The translations under genes were made by a program, and so were the position numbers. The notes under the pieces were generated by a model. It was given only the letters and a program-made list of their open reading frames with translations. It was not told the DNA's origin and made no database searches. Positions 15,423-23,426 of a DNA stretch of 64,000 nt are shown here, piece by piece. Position 1 is the first letter of the stretch; each line of letters begins with the position of its first letter. Origin of the DNA: Pseudomonas sp. LB-090624 (GTDB lineage Bacteria; Pseudomonadota; Gammaproteobacteria; Pseudomonadales; Pseudomonadaceae); contig NZ_QJRL01000010.1 of the NCBI RefSeq assembly GCF_003205205.1, positions 62,001 through 126,000 on the forward strand. Reading direction: 5' to 3'.

Positions 15423-17891
15423 TCAGAAGTCGTATCGCGTGTTCAACATCACATTGCGCGGTTCACCGTAGTACCCGCTGTAGAACGTGGTGTCCAACGC
15501 ACTGATGTACTTCTTGTCAAACAGGTTGTTCACGTTGAGGGTGGTGGAAAGCTGGTCGGTGAGCTGATAGCGGGCCATGAGGTTGACCACGGTAAACTGC
15601 GATTGCTTGGCCTTGACCGTGCCCATCGCCGTGCTCGGCGTAACGGTTATGTGGGTGCCGCTTTGCCAGTTCGCGCCACCGCCAACGGTCAGCCGATCGA
15701 AATCGCCCGGCAGCCGGTAGGTGCTCCACAGCTTCACCATGTTGGCAGGGGCTTCGGTGTTCAAGCGCTCGCCGTCGCGATCCTTGGTGATGCCATGGTT
15801 GTAGCTGGCGGAAACATTCCAGCCAGGCATCAGCTCGCCATTGGCTTCGACTTCAAAGCCACGGGTAGTCGCCCCGCTTACTGCCTTGTAGGCGGCGGTA
15901 GAGCCATCGTTGTTGACGGTCTTGCCTTCGTCGAGTACAGCAAGGTTGTCTTGCTTGATCTCGTACGCCGCGATACTGGTGTTCAACAGGCCACCAAAGA
16001 ATTCGCTCTTCAAACCTATCTCGTAGTTGTCACCTTCACGCGGTTCAAGGGTCGAGCCATCGGCGTCACGCACGCTCTGTGGTTTGAAAATGCTGGTCCA
16101 ACTGGCATAAACCGAGTGCACGTCGTTGAGGTCGTAAACTACGCCTGCATAGGGTGTAACCACGCCGTTTTCCTTGTAATCCGTCGTGCGATTGCTGCGT
16201 GGCGTCGCCGGATAGGTCAGGTCGTAGTCGTAGTTGTACTTGTTGACGCGCGCACCGAGGATCACCGACAAGTTGTCGGTCGGGCGCAGCCGAGTGGCAA
16301 TGTAAGTGCCACTCTGGTGAATGACGGTGTCGCCATCGTAGAGCTTGCCGCCGCCCATGACAGGTTGGTTGGTGTAGTTGTCCCAGTCGTAGAAATTGAC
16401 GAAGGTCCCTTCGATCCCGGTACCACGGGTGGGCGTATGGCGATTCTCGTAACGCGAATAGTTGTAGCCAACGATCAGCTCGTGCTGGCGGCCGAAGAGC
16501 TGGAAGGGGCCTTGTGCCTGCAGGTCTACGCCGGTCTGTTTCTGCCAGGTGCTGCCCGCGCCACCGTACAGACGCACGCCAGCGCCCGTGTTCTCGTCAG
16601 GGAAACCCCAGCTGGCGGTGGCCAGCTTGTAGTCGTCACGCTTGATGTACATGCGGTTCACGGAAGCCTTCAAGCTCCAGTCATGAGCCAGCTTCTGCTC
16701 GATACTCGCGAAGGTATTGAGGGCATCTTGCGGGTTGTGGCTCCAGCGTGCGGCACTGTTGGTCGAGCGAGAGAAATCGGTCTGTTTGCCATTGCTGTAG
16801 AACAGTGGGAAGGCCACGGAGGACGAGCCTTGCGGGTTATTCTTCTGGTAGTCGGCGCCGACGGTAAGCAGGGTGGTATCGGTCAGGTCGGCTTCGAGGA
16901 CACCATAGAAAATCTGCTTTTCCTGTGAATAGTGGTCAACGAAACTGTTGTTCTGCTGGTACGCCGCGACCATGCGGCCACGCACGTTACCGGCTGGGGT
17001 CAGCGGGCCGGACAGGTCGACTTCGGTGCGATACTTGTCCCAAGAGCCCACGCCAGCGGTGATGTGGCCTTTGAATTGTTCAGTAGGGCGTTTGCGCACC
17101 AGATTGATGGTGGCCGAAGGGTCTCCCGCGCCGGTCATCAGGCCAGTCGCACCGCGCAGCACTTCGACACGGTCGTAGATGGCCATGTCCGCAAGGCTTT
17201 GCGCCGACATTTGCGTTGCGATATCCAGCGTCGTCGGAATGCCATCGAATTGGTAATTATCTACCGAGTACCCACGTGAATAGATGTTGAAGCGTTCGCT
17301 CCCCAGGCTCTGCACCGACAGCCCAGGCGTCTGCTGCAACACTTCGGTAATGTCATTGAGCCCCTGGTCATCCATGCGCTGGCGAGTGATCACGCTCACC
17401 GACTGCGGCGTTTCACGTATCGACAGGTTCATCTTGGTAGCGGTGCTGCTTACCCCAGTGGTGTAAGAGCCTGTGCCTTCTGTGGTTGCACCTAATGACC
17501 GCGAATTGATCGACGTCACCCCCAGCTCCAACGCCCCGCTCGGCTCAGCGGCCTGCATCAGCAGGTAGTTGCCGCTGTCGGTCCTGAATACGCTCAGACC
17601 GGTGCCAGCCAGCAACCTGGCAAAGCCCTGCTCCACGTTGAAACTGCCCTTGACCCCAGGACTGGTCTTGCCGGCCGTTAGGCTGGCATCGATCGATAAA
17701 GGGATACCAGCCTGGCGACCAAACTGGCTGAGTGCCAGGTCGAGCGGGGCCGCATCAATGTCGAAACGAATGATGCTACTGGGCGCCGGCTGGGCCAGTG
17801 CGGCATTGCTACCAGACAGGCCGCACAGGGTCAGGCCAGTGGCGAAGGCCAGGTGGATGGCGCGGGCCAGCGGGGTGATTCGATGCGTCAT
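15423..17891 (-). CDS. TonB-dependent siderophore receptor with N-terminal signalling (STN) domain
   Basis: Outer-membrane ferric-siderophore transporter of the FpvA/FoxA type, 822 aa. Order: signal peptide (cleavage near ALAQPAP, residue 34), STN domain at about 40-112 (FDIDAAPLDLALSQFGRQAG), plug starting around 150 with RETPQSVSVITRQRMDDQGL, and a beta barrel ending in the C-terminal Phe (NTRYDF) needed for BamA recognition. The STN domain signals to the FecR-like anti-sigma factor encoded upstream, which controls the FecI-like sigma factor. It lies about 100 bases downstream of fecR on the same strand. The siderophore is unknown; probably a xenosiderophore. Confidence 0.92.
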   Translation of the reverse strand: MTHRITPLARAIHLAFATGLTLCGLSGSNAALAQPAPSSIIRFDIDAAPLDLALSQFGRQAGIPLSIDASLTAGKTSPGVKGSFNVEQGFARLLAGTGLSVFRTDSGNYLLMQAAEPSGALELGVTSINSRSLGATTEGTGSYTTGVSSTATKMNLSIRETPQSVSVITRQRMDDQGLNDITEVLQQTPGLSVQSLGSERFNIYSRGYSVDNYQFDGIPTTLDIATQMSAQSLADMAIYDRVEVLRGATGLMTGAGDPSATINLVRKRPTEQFKGHITAGVGSWDKYRTEVDLSGPLTPAGNVRGRMVAAYQQNNSFVDHYSQEKQIFYGVLEADLTDTTLLTVGADYQKNNPQGSSSVAFPLFYSNGKQTDFSRSTNSAARWSHNPQDALNTFASIEQKLAHDWSLKASVNRMYIKRDDYKLATASWGFPDENTGAGVRLYGGAGSTWQKQTGVDLQAQGPFQLFGRQHELIVGYNYSRYENRHTPTRGTGIEGTFVNFYDWDNYTNQPVMGGGKLYDGDTVIHQSGTYIATRLRPTDNLSVILGARVNKYNYDYDLTYPATPRSNRTTDYKENGVVTPYAGVVYDLNDVHSVYASWTSIFKPQSVRDADGSTLEPREGDNYEIGLKSEFFGGLLNTSIAAYEIKQDNLAVLDEGKTVNNDGSTAAYKAVSGATTRGFEVEANGELMPGWNVSASYNHGITKDRDGERLNTEAPANMVKLWSTYRLPGDFDRLTVGGGANWQSGTHITVTPSTAMGTVKAKQSQFTVVNLMARYQLTDQLSTTLNVNNLFDKKYISALDTTFYSGYYGEPRNVMLNTRYDF

Positions 17892-17990
17892 GTGGAACGT
17901 CCGAAAGGGTCAGAGGGACCGCGGTATTGGCGGGGTATGCCCTGAAGCCAATCGAGAACGAAAAAACTGCGCAGAGGGTGAAAATATTTT

Positions 17991-18974
17991 TCAGGCGCCA
18001 GCTCTGGGTACCACCGTCACCCAGTAGCGGGTTCGCCGTTGAATGCTCACTGGCAGGCTGCTTTCCAGCAGTGCGAGGATGCGCTCGTTGTCATCCAGCG
18101 GATAGGACCCCGTCACCCGCAAGCCGGCCACACGCGGGTCGCAACGCAAGATGCCCGGACGGTAGCGGCCGAGCTGGTCGATCAGTTCGTCCAGGCGTGT
18201 GGCCTGGGCAATCACGAAGCCGTCGATCCAGGCATCGTCCTGCACCGCCGGTTGACTGACGACGATCCCCTCGCTATCGAGCCTTGCGCGCTGGCCGCTG
18301 TCGATGACGCGGTGACCCCGACCATGTCGCAGCGTGGCAGCCACGCGCCCGCTGCTGACCGACAGCAGCGTACCCGGACAACCATCCCCGCAACGTACTG
18401 TGAAGCGGGTGCCGAGTGGCCGCATCAGCGCATCGTCGGTTTGCACCTGCAGCGGTCGGCCGAGCGGGTCGTGCCCGGTGAGCACGTTGATTTCGCCATA
18501 TCGCAACAAAATGCGCCGCTCGTTGGCATTGAAATCGATATCCACCGCCGTGGCGGTGTTCAGCCACAGTTCGGTGCCGTCGTCCAACACCTGACGGCGG
18601 CGCTCTCCGGTCTCGGTGCTGAGGTCTGCCAAACCGCCCTGCAGCCATTGGCTTTCTCTGTTCTGCCAGGCGATGGCCCCCAGCAAGCTGGCACCCATCA
18701 ACATTTTCAATACCTGGCGACGGTCACCGTTGACATAGCGGGCCTGTTGTAGCGCAGACCGGGCGACCGGGTCGCGTAGCACACCAGCGTTGTTGCGCAG
18801 CAGCGCCGGCAAACCCACCATGCGCTGCCACGCAAGTTCGTGCTCGCTGTCGGCCTGACGCCAGCGTTCTAGCTCCCGGATTTGCTCGGCGGTGATATCG
18901 CCGGACTGGGTCAACGAATACCAGGCGATGGCCTGCTGGCGCACGCTGGCGGAAATCGGCTGGGCCTGGGACAT
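17991..18974 (-). CDS. fecR: FecR-family anti-sigma factor / sigma regulator
   Basis: Inner-membrane regulator that holds or activates the cognate ECF sigma factor according to the state of the TonB receptor. The cytoplasmic N-terminal part has the DUF4880-type motif QQAIAWYSLTQSGDITAEQI and ELAWQRM with conserved Trp residues; one membrane segment lies near residues 88-106 (VLKMLMGASLLGAIAWQ); the periplasmic FecR domain follows (RRQVLDDGTELWLNTATAVD). About 327 aa. A GTG at 18983 would overlap the sigma gene stop by 4 bases and is an equally possible start; the ATG at 18974 is used here. Confidence 0.92.
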   Translation of the reverse strand: MSQAQPISASVRQQAIAWYSLTQSGDITAEQIRELERWRQADSEHELAWQRMVGLPALLRNNAGVLRDPVARSALQQARYVNGDRRQVLKMLMGASLLGAIAWQNRESQWLQGGLADLSTETGERRRQVLDDGTELWLNTATAVDIDFNANERRILLRYGEINVLTGHDPLGRPLQVQTDDALMRPLGTRFTVRCGDGCPGTLLSVSSGRVAATLRHGRGHRVIDSGQRARLDSEGIVVSQPAVQDDAWIDGFVIAQATRLDELIDQLGRYRPGILRCDPRVAGLRVTGSYPLDDNERILALLESSLPVSIQRRTRYWVTVVPRAGA

Positions 18975-18979
18975 GGCGG

Positions 18980-19489
18980 TCACTCGAACTGACTGGCATA
19001 ACAGCGATCGAAGGCCTTGAGCATAGCCCTCTGAACCTGGTCGACACTCAGCGCCAGCTGCGCGGCGATCTGCTTGTAGGTCAGCCCATCGAGCTGCGAC
19101 AGCAGAAAAATCTCCCGCACTCGCGGCGACAGCCCGTGCAGCAGCTCATCGAGCTGTGTGAGGGTTTCGATCAGCAAGTGGCGCTCTTCGGCGGAGATCT
19201 CGTATTGCTCCGGTTGCGCCGCCAATGCGTCGGTATAGGCGCGCTCCACCGCCAGGCGCCGCCAACGGTTGATCAACAGGCTGTTGGCGATGGTGGCCAG
19301 GTACGCCAAGGGGCGCTGCACATCGTCGAGCGGGCGGCGCGCGCGCATGATACGCACGAAGGTGTCCTGGGCCAGATCATCAGCATCCGCAGCCTCCCCC
19401 AGACGCTTCATCAGCCAGCGCTTCAACCAGCTGTGATGCTGCGTGTAGAGGCGCTCGACATCCAGGTCGAAGGAGCTTGGGGGTCCCAT
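18980..19489 (-). CDS. fecI: FecI-type ECF RNA polymerase sigma factor
   Basis: 169-aa ECF sigma factor of the iron-starvation group. Region 2 is seen in YTQHHSWLKRWLMKRLGEAA then DADDLAQDTFVRIM; region 4 in LSPRVREIFLLSQLDGLTYK followed by QIAAQLALSVDQVQ. It should direct transcription of the receptor gene downstream when the siderophore is bound. The ATG at 19489 begins the typical short N terminus; a longer open frame upstream crosses the Fur-like box and repeat 3 and is not used. It is first of the fecI-fecR-receptor set. Confidence 0.93.
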   Translation of the reverse strand: MGPPSSFDLDVERLYTQHHSWLKRWLMKRLGEAADADDLAQDTFVRIMRARRPLDDVQRPLAYLATIANSLLINRWRRLAVERAYTDALAAQPEQYEISAEERHLLIETLTQLDELLHGLSPRVREIFLLSQLDGLTYKQIAAQLALSVDQVQRAMLKAFDRCYASQFE

Positions 19490-19521
19490 AGGCGAGTGGC
19501 CTGTCTGCGTTCTTGTGAGCG

Positions 19522-19540
19522 GAATATGATAATCACTCGC
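19522..19540 (-). promoter_or_regulatory. Fur box upstream of fecI
   Basis: GAATATGATAATCACTCGC matches the 19-base Fur consensus at about 14 positions, with the core ATGATAATCA intact, 33 bases upstream of the sigma factor start. Iron repression of this module would be expected. Confidence 0.7.
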
Positions 19541-19572
19541 AATTAAGCAGTGCAAGCAGCGGGGGGACGGAG

Positions 19573-19650
19573 TAAAAGGCTCACCGAAAGTTGGCCTTTT
19601 TTGTTTTAACCCCCACAGCCCCCACTCCACTCTAGGCCCTGCCAGCTCAT
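19573..19650 (+). repeat. Direct repeat 3: tRNA-Thr terminator and flank
   Basis: Copy of the terminator (aaaaggctcaccgaaag-ttggccttttttg) followed by a flank (acccccacag..., ctgccagctc) that also resembles the DNA after the terminator in copy 1, but without the tRNA 3' end. It marks the right edge of the second island segment. Confidence 0.7.
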
Positions 19651-19679
19651 CCCCTTTATAAAATATCTTTTGATGATAT

Positions 19680-19694
19680 CTTATCGAATATAAG
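19680..19694. promoter_or_regulatory. Possible operator of the HipB-like gene
   Basis: Palindrome CTTAT-cgaat-ATAAG in the AT-rich leader 96 bases before the HTH gene; a related ACCTTAT half site lies at about 19752. Candidate autoregulatory site. Confidence 0.3.
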
Positions 19695-19789
19695 GTGCCA
19701 TAAAACGCAACCTTAATTTTCTGCTACGGTTCTTTAGAGTGCATATAGTAGTACCTTATCCTCTATAAAATGTCGCTTGGTGCCACTTT

Positions 19790-20113
19790 ATGAAAGACTT
19801 TTTCCCTGTTCAGAGTACCTCAGTGCTGCACCGAATAGGCCTTCTGATGAAGGAGGCGCGTCTGCGCATGAGAATGCGTCAGGCAGACCTTGCGGACCTG
19901 GCTGGAATTTCTCTCCGCACTGTTCGTCACCTCGAGAGGGGTAAGGCGGACGGTGTTTCGTTGCGAGATTTCATGCTCGCGCTGTTCACTGTTGGAATCT
20001 CTGACCGGGTTTTCCAGGCGTTGATCGATGACCCTGCGCTTGATCTCAACTCTTTAGAAACCAACACGACCAAGCGCGTAAAGCTGCCGCGCAGCAACGC
20101 GGAGGACTTCTGA
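19790..20113 (+). CDS. HipB-like XRE-family regulator
   Basis: 107-aa HTH protein: HTH at about residues 32-55 (RQADLADLAGISLRTVRHLE) followed by RGKADGVSLRDFMLALFTVG, as in HipB-type antitoxins and regulators that sit upstream of hipA. No ribosome site stands out at the ATG at 19790. In intact modules a hipA kinase gene follows directly; here only about 16 codons of a downstream frame remain, so it may be an orphan regulator. It lies just outside direct repeat 3. Confidence 0.8.
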   Translation: MKDFFPVQSTSVLHRIGLLMKEARLRMRMRQADLADLAGISLRTVRHLERGKADGVSLRDFMLALFTVGISDRVFQALIDDPALDLNSLETNTTKRVKLPRSNAEDF

Positions 20114-20163
20114 TGTCACGCGCTTACATCGGGCATTTAGTCCCACCACCCCTTCGAGTCTAA
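20113..20163 (+). pseudogene. Vestige of a HipA-like or partner gene
   Basis: An ATG overlaps the HTH gene stop (TGATG) and reads MSRAYIGHLVPPPLRV before a stop. The coupled start is where a partner toxin gene would begin; the rest has been lost to a REP-containing sequence. Its assignment to hipA rests on position only. Confidence 0.3.
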
Positions 20164-20202
20164 CCATACAAGCTGGCGCTGCGGTTGCAGGCAACGGCTG
20201 CG

Positions 20203-20257
20203 CCGGTGTTCGCGGGTGAACCCGCTCCCACAGGTACAACGCCAGGCCCTGTGGGAG
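20203..20257. repeat. REP palindrome and adjacent 10-bp hairpin
   Basis: gtgttcgcgggtgaacccgc forms the REP core (20207-20226); CTCCCACAGG (20225-20234) also pairs with CCTGTGGGAG (20248-20257). These structures sit just after the stop of the minus-strand receptor gene and may end its message. Confidence 0.75.
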
Positions 20258-20264
20258 GGCTTGA

Positions 20265-22562
20265 TCAGAACGCGGTACTTACCGTTAACGACAGGTTGCG
20301 CGGGTCGCCGTAGATGGCCCCGGCATAGAACCCGTACTGGGTGTAGTAGTGCTTGTCGAACAGGTTGTTGGCGTTGAGGCTGACGCTGGTTTCATCGGTC
20401 AGCTGGTACTTGGCCATGGCATTCCAGATGGCATAACCGGACCAGTTCACGTCAGTGGCACCATTGCTCACACCGTTCGTGGGCTGGCCAGCCGGGCTGG
20501 AAATGGCGCGGATGTTGGTTTGTGCGGTCACGCCGGCGCCCAGGGTCAGGCGGTCGAGCGGGCCGCTCAGGCGGTAGGTGGTGGAGGCCTTGAACAGGTG
20601 CGATGGGTCGCTGCGGCCGTCGCTGTCGACGCGGCGGAAGTGCAGGTAGGTGTAGCCGGCGTAAACGTTCCAGTTGGGGGTCAGGGCGCCCGCAACTTCC
20701 AGGTCGATACCGTCGGTTTCCTGGCCGGAACCGGCCTTGTACGCGTTGCCGCCAGTCGGGGTGGTCAGGTCGCCGTCCAGCACGGCTTTGTTTTCCTGCT
20801 TGGTGCGGAAGTACGCCGCCGAGGCGTTCAGGCGGCCATCGAACCACTCACCCTTGATACCGGTCTCGTAGCTTTGCCCACGAATCGGCTCGACCTTGCT
20901 GCCGCTGCTGGTTTCAGAGGTTTGCGGGGTGAAGATATCGGTGTAGCTGGCATACAACGAGTAGTTGTCATTGAGGTCATACACCGCGCCCAGGTAGGGG
21001 GTGACGATGCCGTTTTCTTCCTGGCTGCTGCGCTCGCCGGCCACGCTACGGGTGACCGAGGAATAGTTGCTGGTGCGCACGCCAACGATTACCGACAGCG
21101 GGTCGGTGATGCTCAGGCGGGTGGCGGCGTACATGCCCTGCAGGCGAGTAGTGGTCTTGCTGTGAAGGCCGGTGCGCGAGGCGATGAGGTCGTAATCGTC
21201 ATCCACGCCATTGTGCCAGTCGGTCACCGGGAAGCCGTTGTTGGCGCGGAACTGGCAACCCAGTGCAGGCGCGCTAGCCATGCCGTCGCCGACCATGGTG
21301 CAGGTGTACTGAGGCGACCAGCCGACGGTGCGGCTGTCGTTGTAGCCGACCATGGCCTGGTGGGTGCGGCCAAACAGCTGGAACGGGCCGGACAGGTCGA
21401 TCTGCGCCGACTGCTGGGTGGTGTCGCTGGAGCTGTGCAACCCGTTCAGCACGGCGCCGCTGCCGTCCTGGTCCCAATAGCCTCCGTAGCTGCCGCGCCC
21501 AGCCGAGTTCACCTTGGCAAGGCCGCGATGGTTCAGGGCTTCGGTGGTGGCTTGGGCGGCTTTCAGGTCCAGGGTCCAGTCGTTGTCGAAACGGTGCTCG
21601 AGCGAACCGAACGCAGTGCGGGTGGTGTACTCGCCAAAGCTCCAGCTGGGCACCAGGTTGGTGCTGCGCGGCAAGTCGGTCTTGCTGCCGTCGCGGTACC
21701 AGATGGGGATGTTCGCGCCCCAGCCGCCACCCACGACTTTGTTGTACTCATACTGGTAACCGGCGCCCAGGGTGGTGGCGTCGTCCAGGTCGAACTCGAA
21801 ATTGGCCAGCGCGGCGCGGGAGCGTTCGGACTGGTTGTCGCGGAACGAGTTGGCGTCCTGCTGGGTCATCACGAAGCGCGAACGCAGGCGGCCATCTTCG
21901 GACAGCGGCAGATTCAGGTCAGCACCCAGGCGACGTTTGTCCCAGCTGCCATATGTGGCGTAGGCGCTGCCGCCGAAGGTTTTGGTCGGTGCCTTGCGGA
22001 TCAGGTTGACGGTGGCCGAAGGGTCGCCGGTGCCACCGAGCAGGCCATTGGCGCCGCGCACGATGTCGATGCGTTCGTACAGGTCCATGTTCAACGCATT
22101 GCCGCTGCCACTGAAATCGGAGCCACCCTGGGTCTGCAGGCCATCGACCTTCCAGTTGCTGATCGAGTAGCCACGGGCCCGGTAGTCGGTACGCCCGCCC
22201 ACCTCGGACTTGTTGGCCGTGACGCCCGGCGTGGTTTCCAGCGCCTGCTCAATGGTGTGGATGTCACGGTCATCCATCTGCTGACGGGTGATGGTGGTGA
22301 CCGATTGCGGCGTTTGCCGTGGCGTCAGCGCCAGCCCGGTAGAGCTGCGGGTGCTCTCGACCGTGTAACCCAACTGGCCGGCATCATCGGCGGGCAGCAA
22401 TGCGCTGTCTTCGATCTGCGTGGCGTCCAGCTCCAGAGGTTTGCCGTCGGCAGCAACGGCCCCGCCACTGATGGCGATGGCCACGAACAAGGCCAGCGGG
22501 TTGAGGCGAGGGCCGCCTTGGCTGATGGGGGTGGACACGTTTGGGATGCTGTCGGGATTCAT
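20265..22562 (-). CDS. TonB-dependent siderophore receptor (no STN domain)
   Basis: Outer-membrane receptor, 765 aa: signal peptide ending near GGAVAA (residue 38), plug with RQTPQSVTTITRQQMDDRDI (about 82-101) and GYSISNWKVDGL, a 22-strand barrel and a terminal Phe. There is no N-terminal signalling domain, so unlike the receptor at 15.4 kb it is not of the FecIR-signalling type. It is divergent from an OmpR/EnvZ-type two-component system with a 140-base shared upstream region, a layout like PfeA with PfeRS, so that pair may control it. Ligand unknown. Confidence 0.92.
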   Translation of the reverse strand: MNPDSIPNVSTPISQGGPRLNPLALFVAIAISGGAVAADGKPLELDATQIEDSALLPADDAGQLGYTVESTRSSTGLALTPRQTPQSVTTITRQQMDDRDIHTIEQALETTPGVTANKSEVGGRTDYRARGYSISNWKVDGLQTQGGSDFSGSGNALNMDLYERIDIVRGANGLLGGTGDPSATVNLIRKAPTKTFGGSAYATYGSWDKRRLGADLNLPLSEDGRLRSRFVMTQQDANSFRDNQSERSRAALANFEFDLDDATTLGAGYQYEYNKVVGGGWGANIPIWYRDGSKTDLPRSTNLVPSWSFGEYTTRTAFGSLEHRFDNDWTLDLKAAQATTEALNHRGLAKVNSAGRGSYGGYWDQDGSGAVLNGLHSSSDTTQQSAQIDLSGPFQLFGRTHQAMVGYNDSRTVGWSPQYTCTMVGDGMASAPALGCQFRANNGFPVTDWHNGVDDDYDLIASRTGLHSKTTTRLQGMYAATRLSITDPLSVIVGVRTSNYSSVTRSVAGERSSQEENGIVTPYLGAVYDLNDNYSLYASYTDIFTPQTSETSSGSKVEPIRGQSYETGIKGEWFDGRLNASAAYFRTKQENKAVLDGDLTTPTGGNAYKAGSGQETDGIDLEVAGALTPNWNVYAGYTYLHFRRVDSDGRSDPSHLFKASTTYRLSGPLDRLTLGAGVTAQTNIRAISSPAGQPTNGVSNGATDVNWSGYAIWNAMAKYQLTDETSVSLNANNLFDKHYYTQYGFYAGAIYGDPRNLSLTVSTAF

Positions 22563-22702
22563 TTGGGAAGGCTTCGTATTTGCAGATGATTTTTTGTTAG
22601 GATTCTAGGGATCAGCCCTCCAGGCTCCAGACCCGACATGTACGGGGATGTAATTGAACGTAACGAGCGCCACCGGCCCTCACCGAACAGGTGTTTTACC
22701 GC

Positions 22703-23425
22703 ATGAGCACGACCTTGCTGGTTGTCGACGATGACGACGAGATCCGCGAACTTCTTTGTGACTACCTGACCGATGCCGGCTACAACGTGCTAGCCGCAGC
22801 CGAGGGTGAACAGATGCGCGAACAGCTGGCCCGGCACAAGGTGGACCTGGTGGTGCTCGACTTGATGCTGCCGGGTGAAGATGGCCTTAGCCTGTGCCGC
22901 CAGTTGCAAGCGACGCCGGGGCTGGCCGTGATCATGCTGTCGGCCAAGGGCAGCACGCTGGACCGCATCATCGGCCTGGAAGTGGGTGCCGACGACTACC
23001 TGGCCAAGCCTTTCGAACCACGCGAGCTGATCGCCCGGATCAAGGCCGTGCTGCGTCGCCCGCAACGTCTGGATTCCCCCGCCGAAGAGCCCGCCGTGGT
23101 GGATGCCCAGCAGTTCGCAGGCTTTCGCCTTGAACACGTCAAGCGTCTGCTCACCCGCCCCGATGGCGAGACGCTGACCCTGCCCCGCTCCGACTACCGC
23201 GTGCTGCGCGAATTGCTGGATGCCAACAACCGCGTGGTCTCCCGCGACCAGCTGACGCGTAGCGCGTTTGGCCGCGACCACCTGCCCGACGACCGTTCGG
23301 TGGACATGTGCGTCAGCCGCCTGCGCCAGCAACTGCGCCGCGCGCCGGCAGGGGCCGCGCAAATTCTCACGATCCGCAACGAAGGCTATCTGCTGAGTAT
23401 CGCCAACCTCGCGGCCGACGCCTGA
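22703..23425 (+). CDS. OmpR-family response regulator
   Basis: 240-aa DNA-binding regulator: receiver domain with acidic pocket DDDD (9-12), phospho-acceptor D53 ([11 protein letters not shown]) and conserved K near 102 (YLAKPFEP), then a winged-helix domain (LPRSDYRVLRELLDANNRVV, DRSVDMCVSRLRQQL). The start at 22703 (MSTTLLVVDDD) is used; a GTG 12 bases upstream is possible. The sensor kinase gene follows after one base, so the two are co-transcribed. The target may be the divergent TonB receptor gene. Confidence 0.93.
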   Translation: MSTTLLVVDDDDEIRELLCDYLTDAGYNVLAAAEGEQMREQLARHKVDLVVLDLMLPGEDGLSLCRQLQATPGLAVIMLSAKGSTLDRIIGLEVGADDYLAKPFEPRELIARIKAVLRRPQRLDSPAEEPAVVDAQQFAGFRLEHVKRLLTRPDGETLTLPRSDYRVLRELLDANNRVVSRDQLTRSAFGRDHLPDDRSVDMCVSRLRQQLRRAPAGAAQILTIRNEGYLLSIANLAADA

Positions 23426-23426
23426 C

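Noticed and set aside
20349..22589. A 746-codon open frame on the plus strand opposite the second TonB receptor
   Set aside because: Shadow of the minus-strand receptor gene caused by GC-rich codon bias; Val/Gly/Ala-rich, no ribosome site and no family resemblance.
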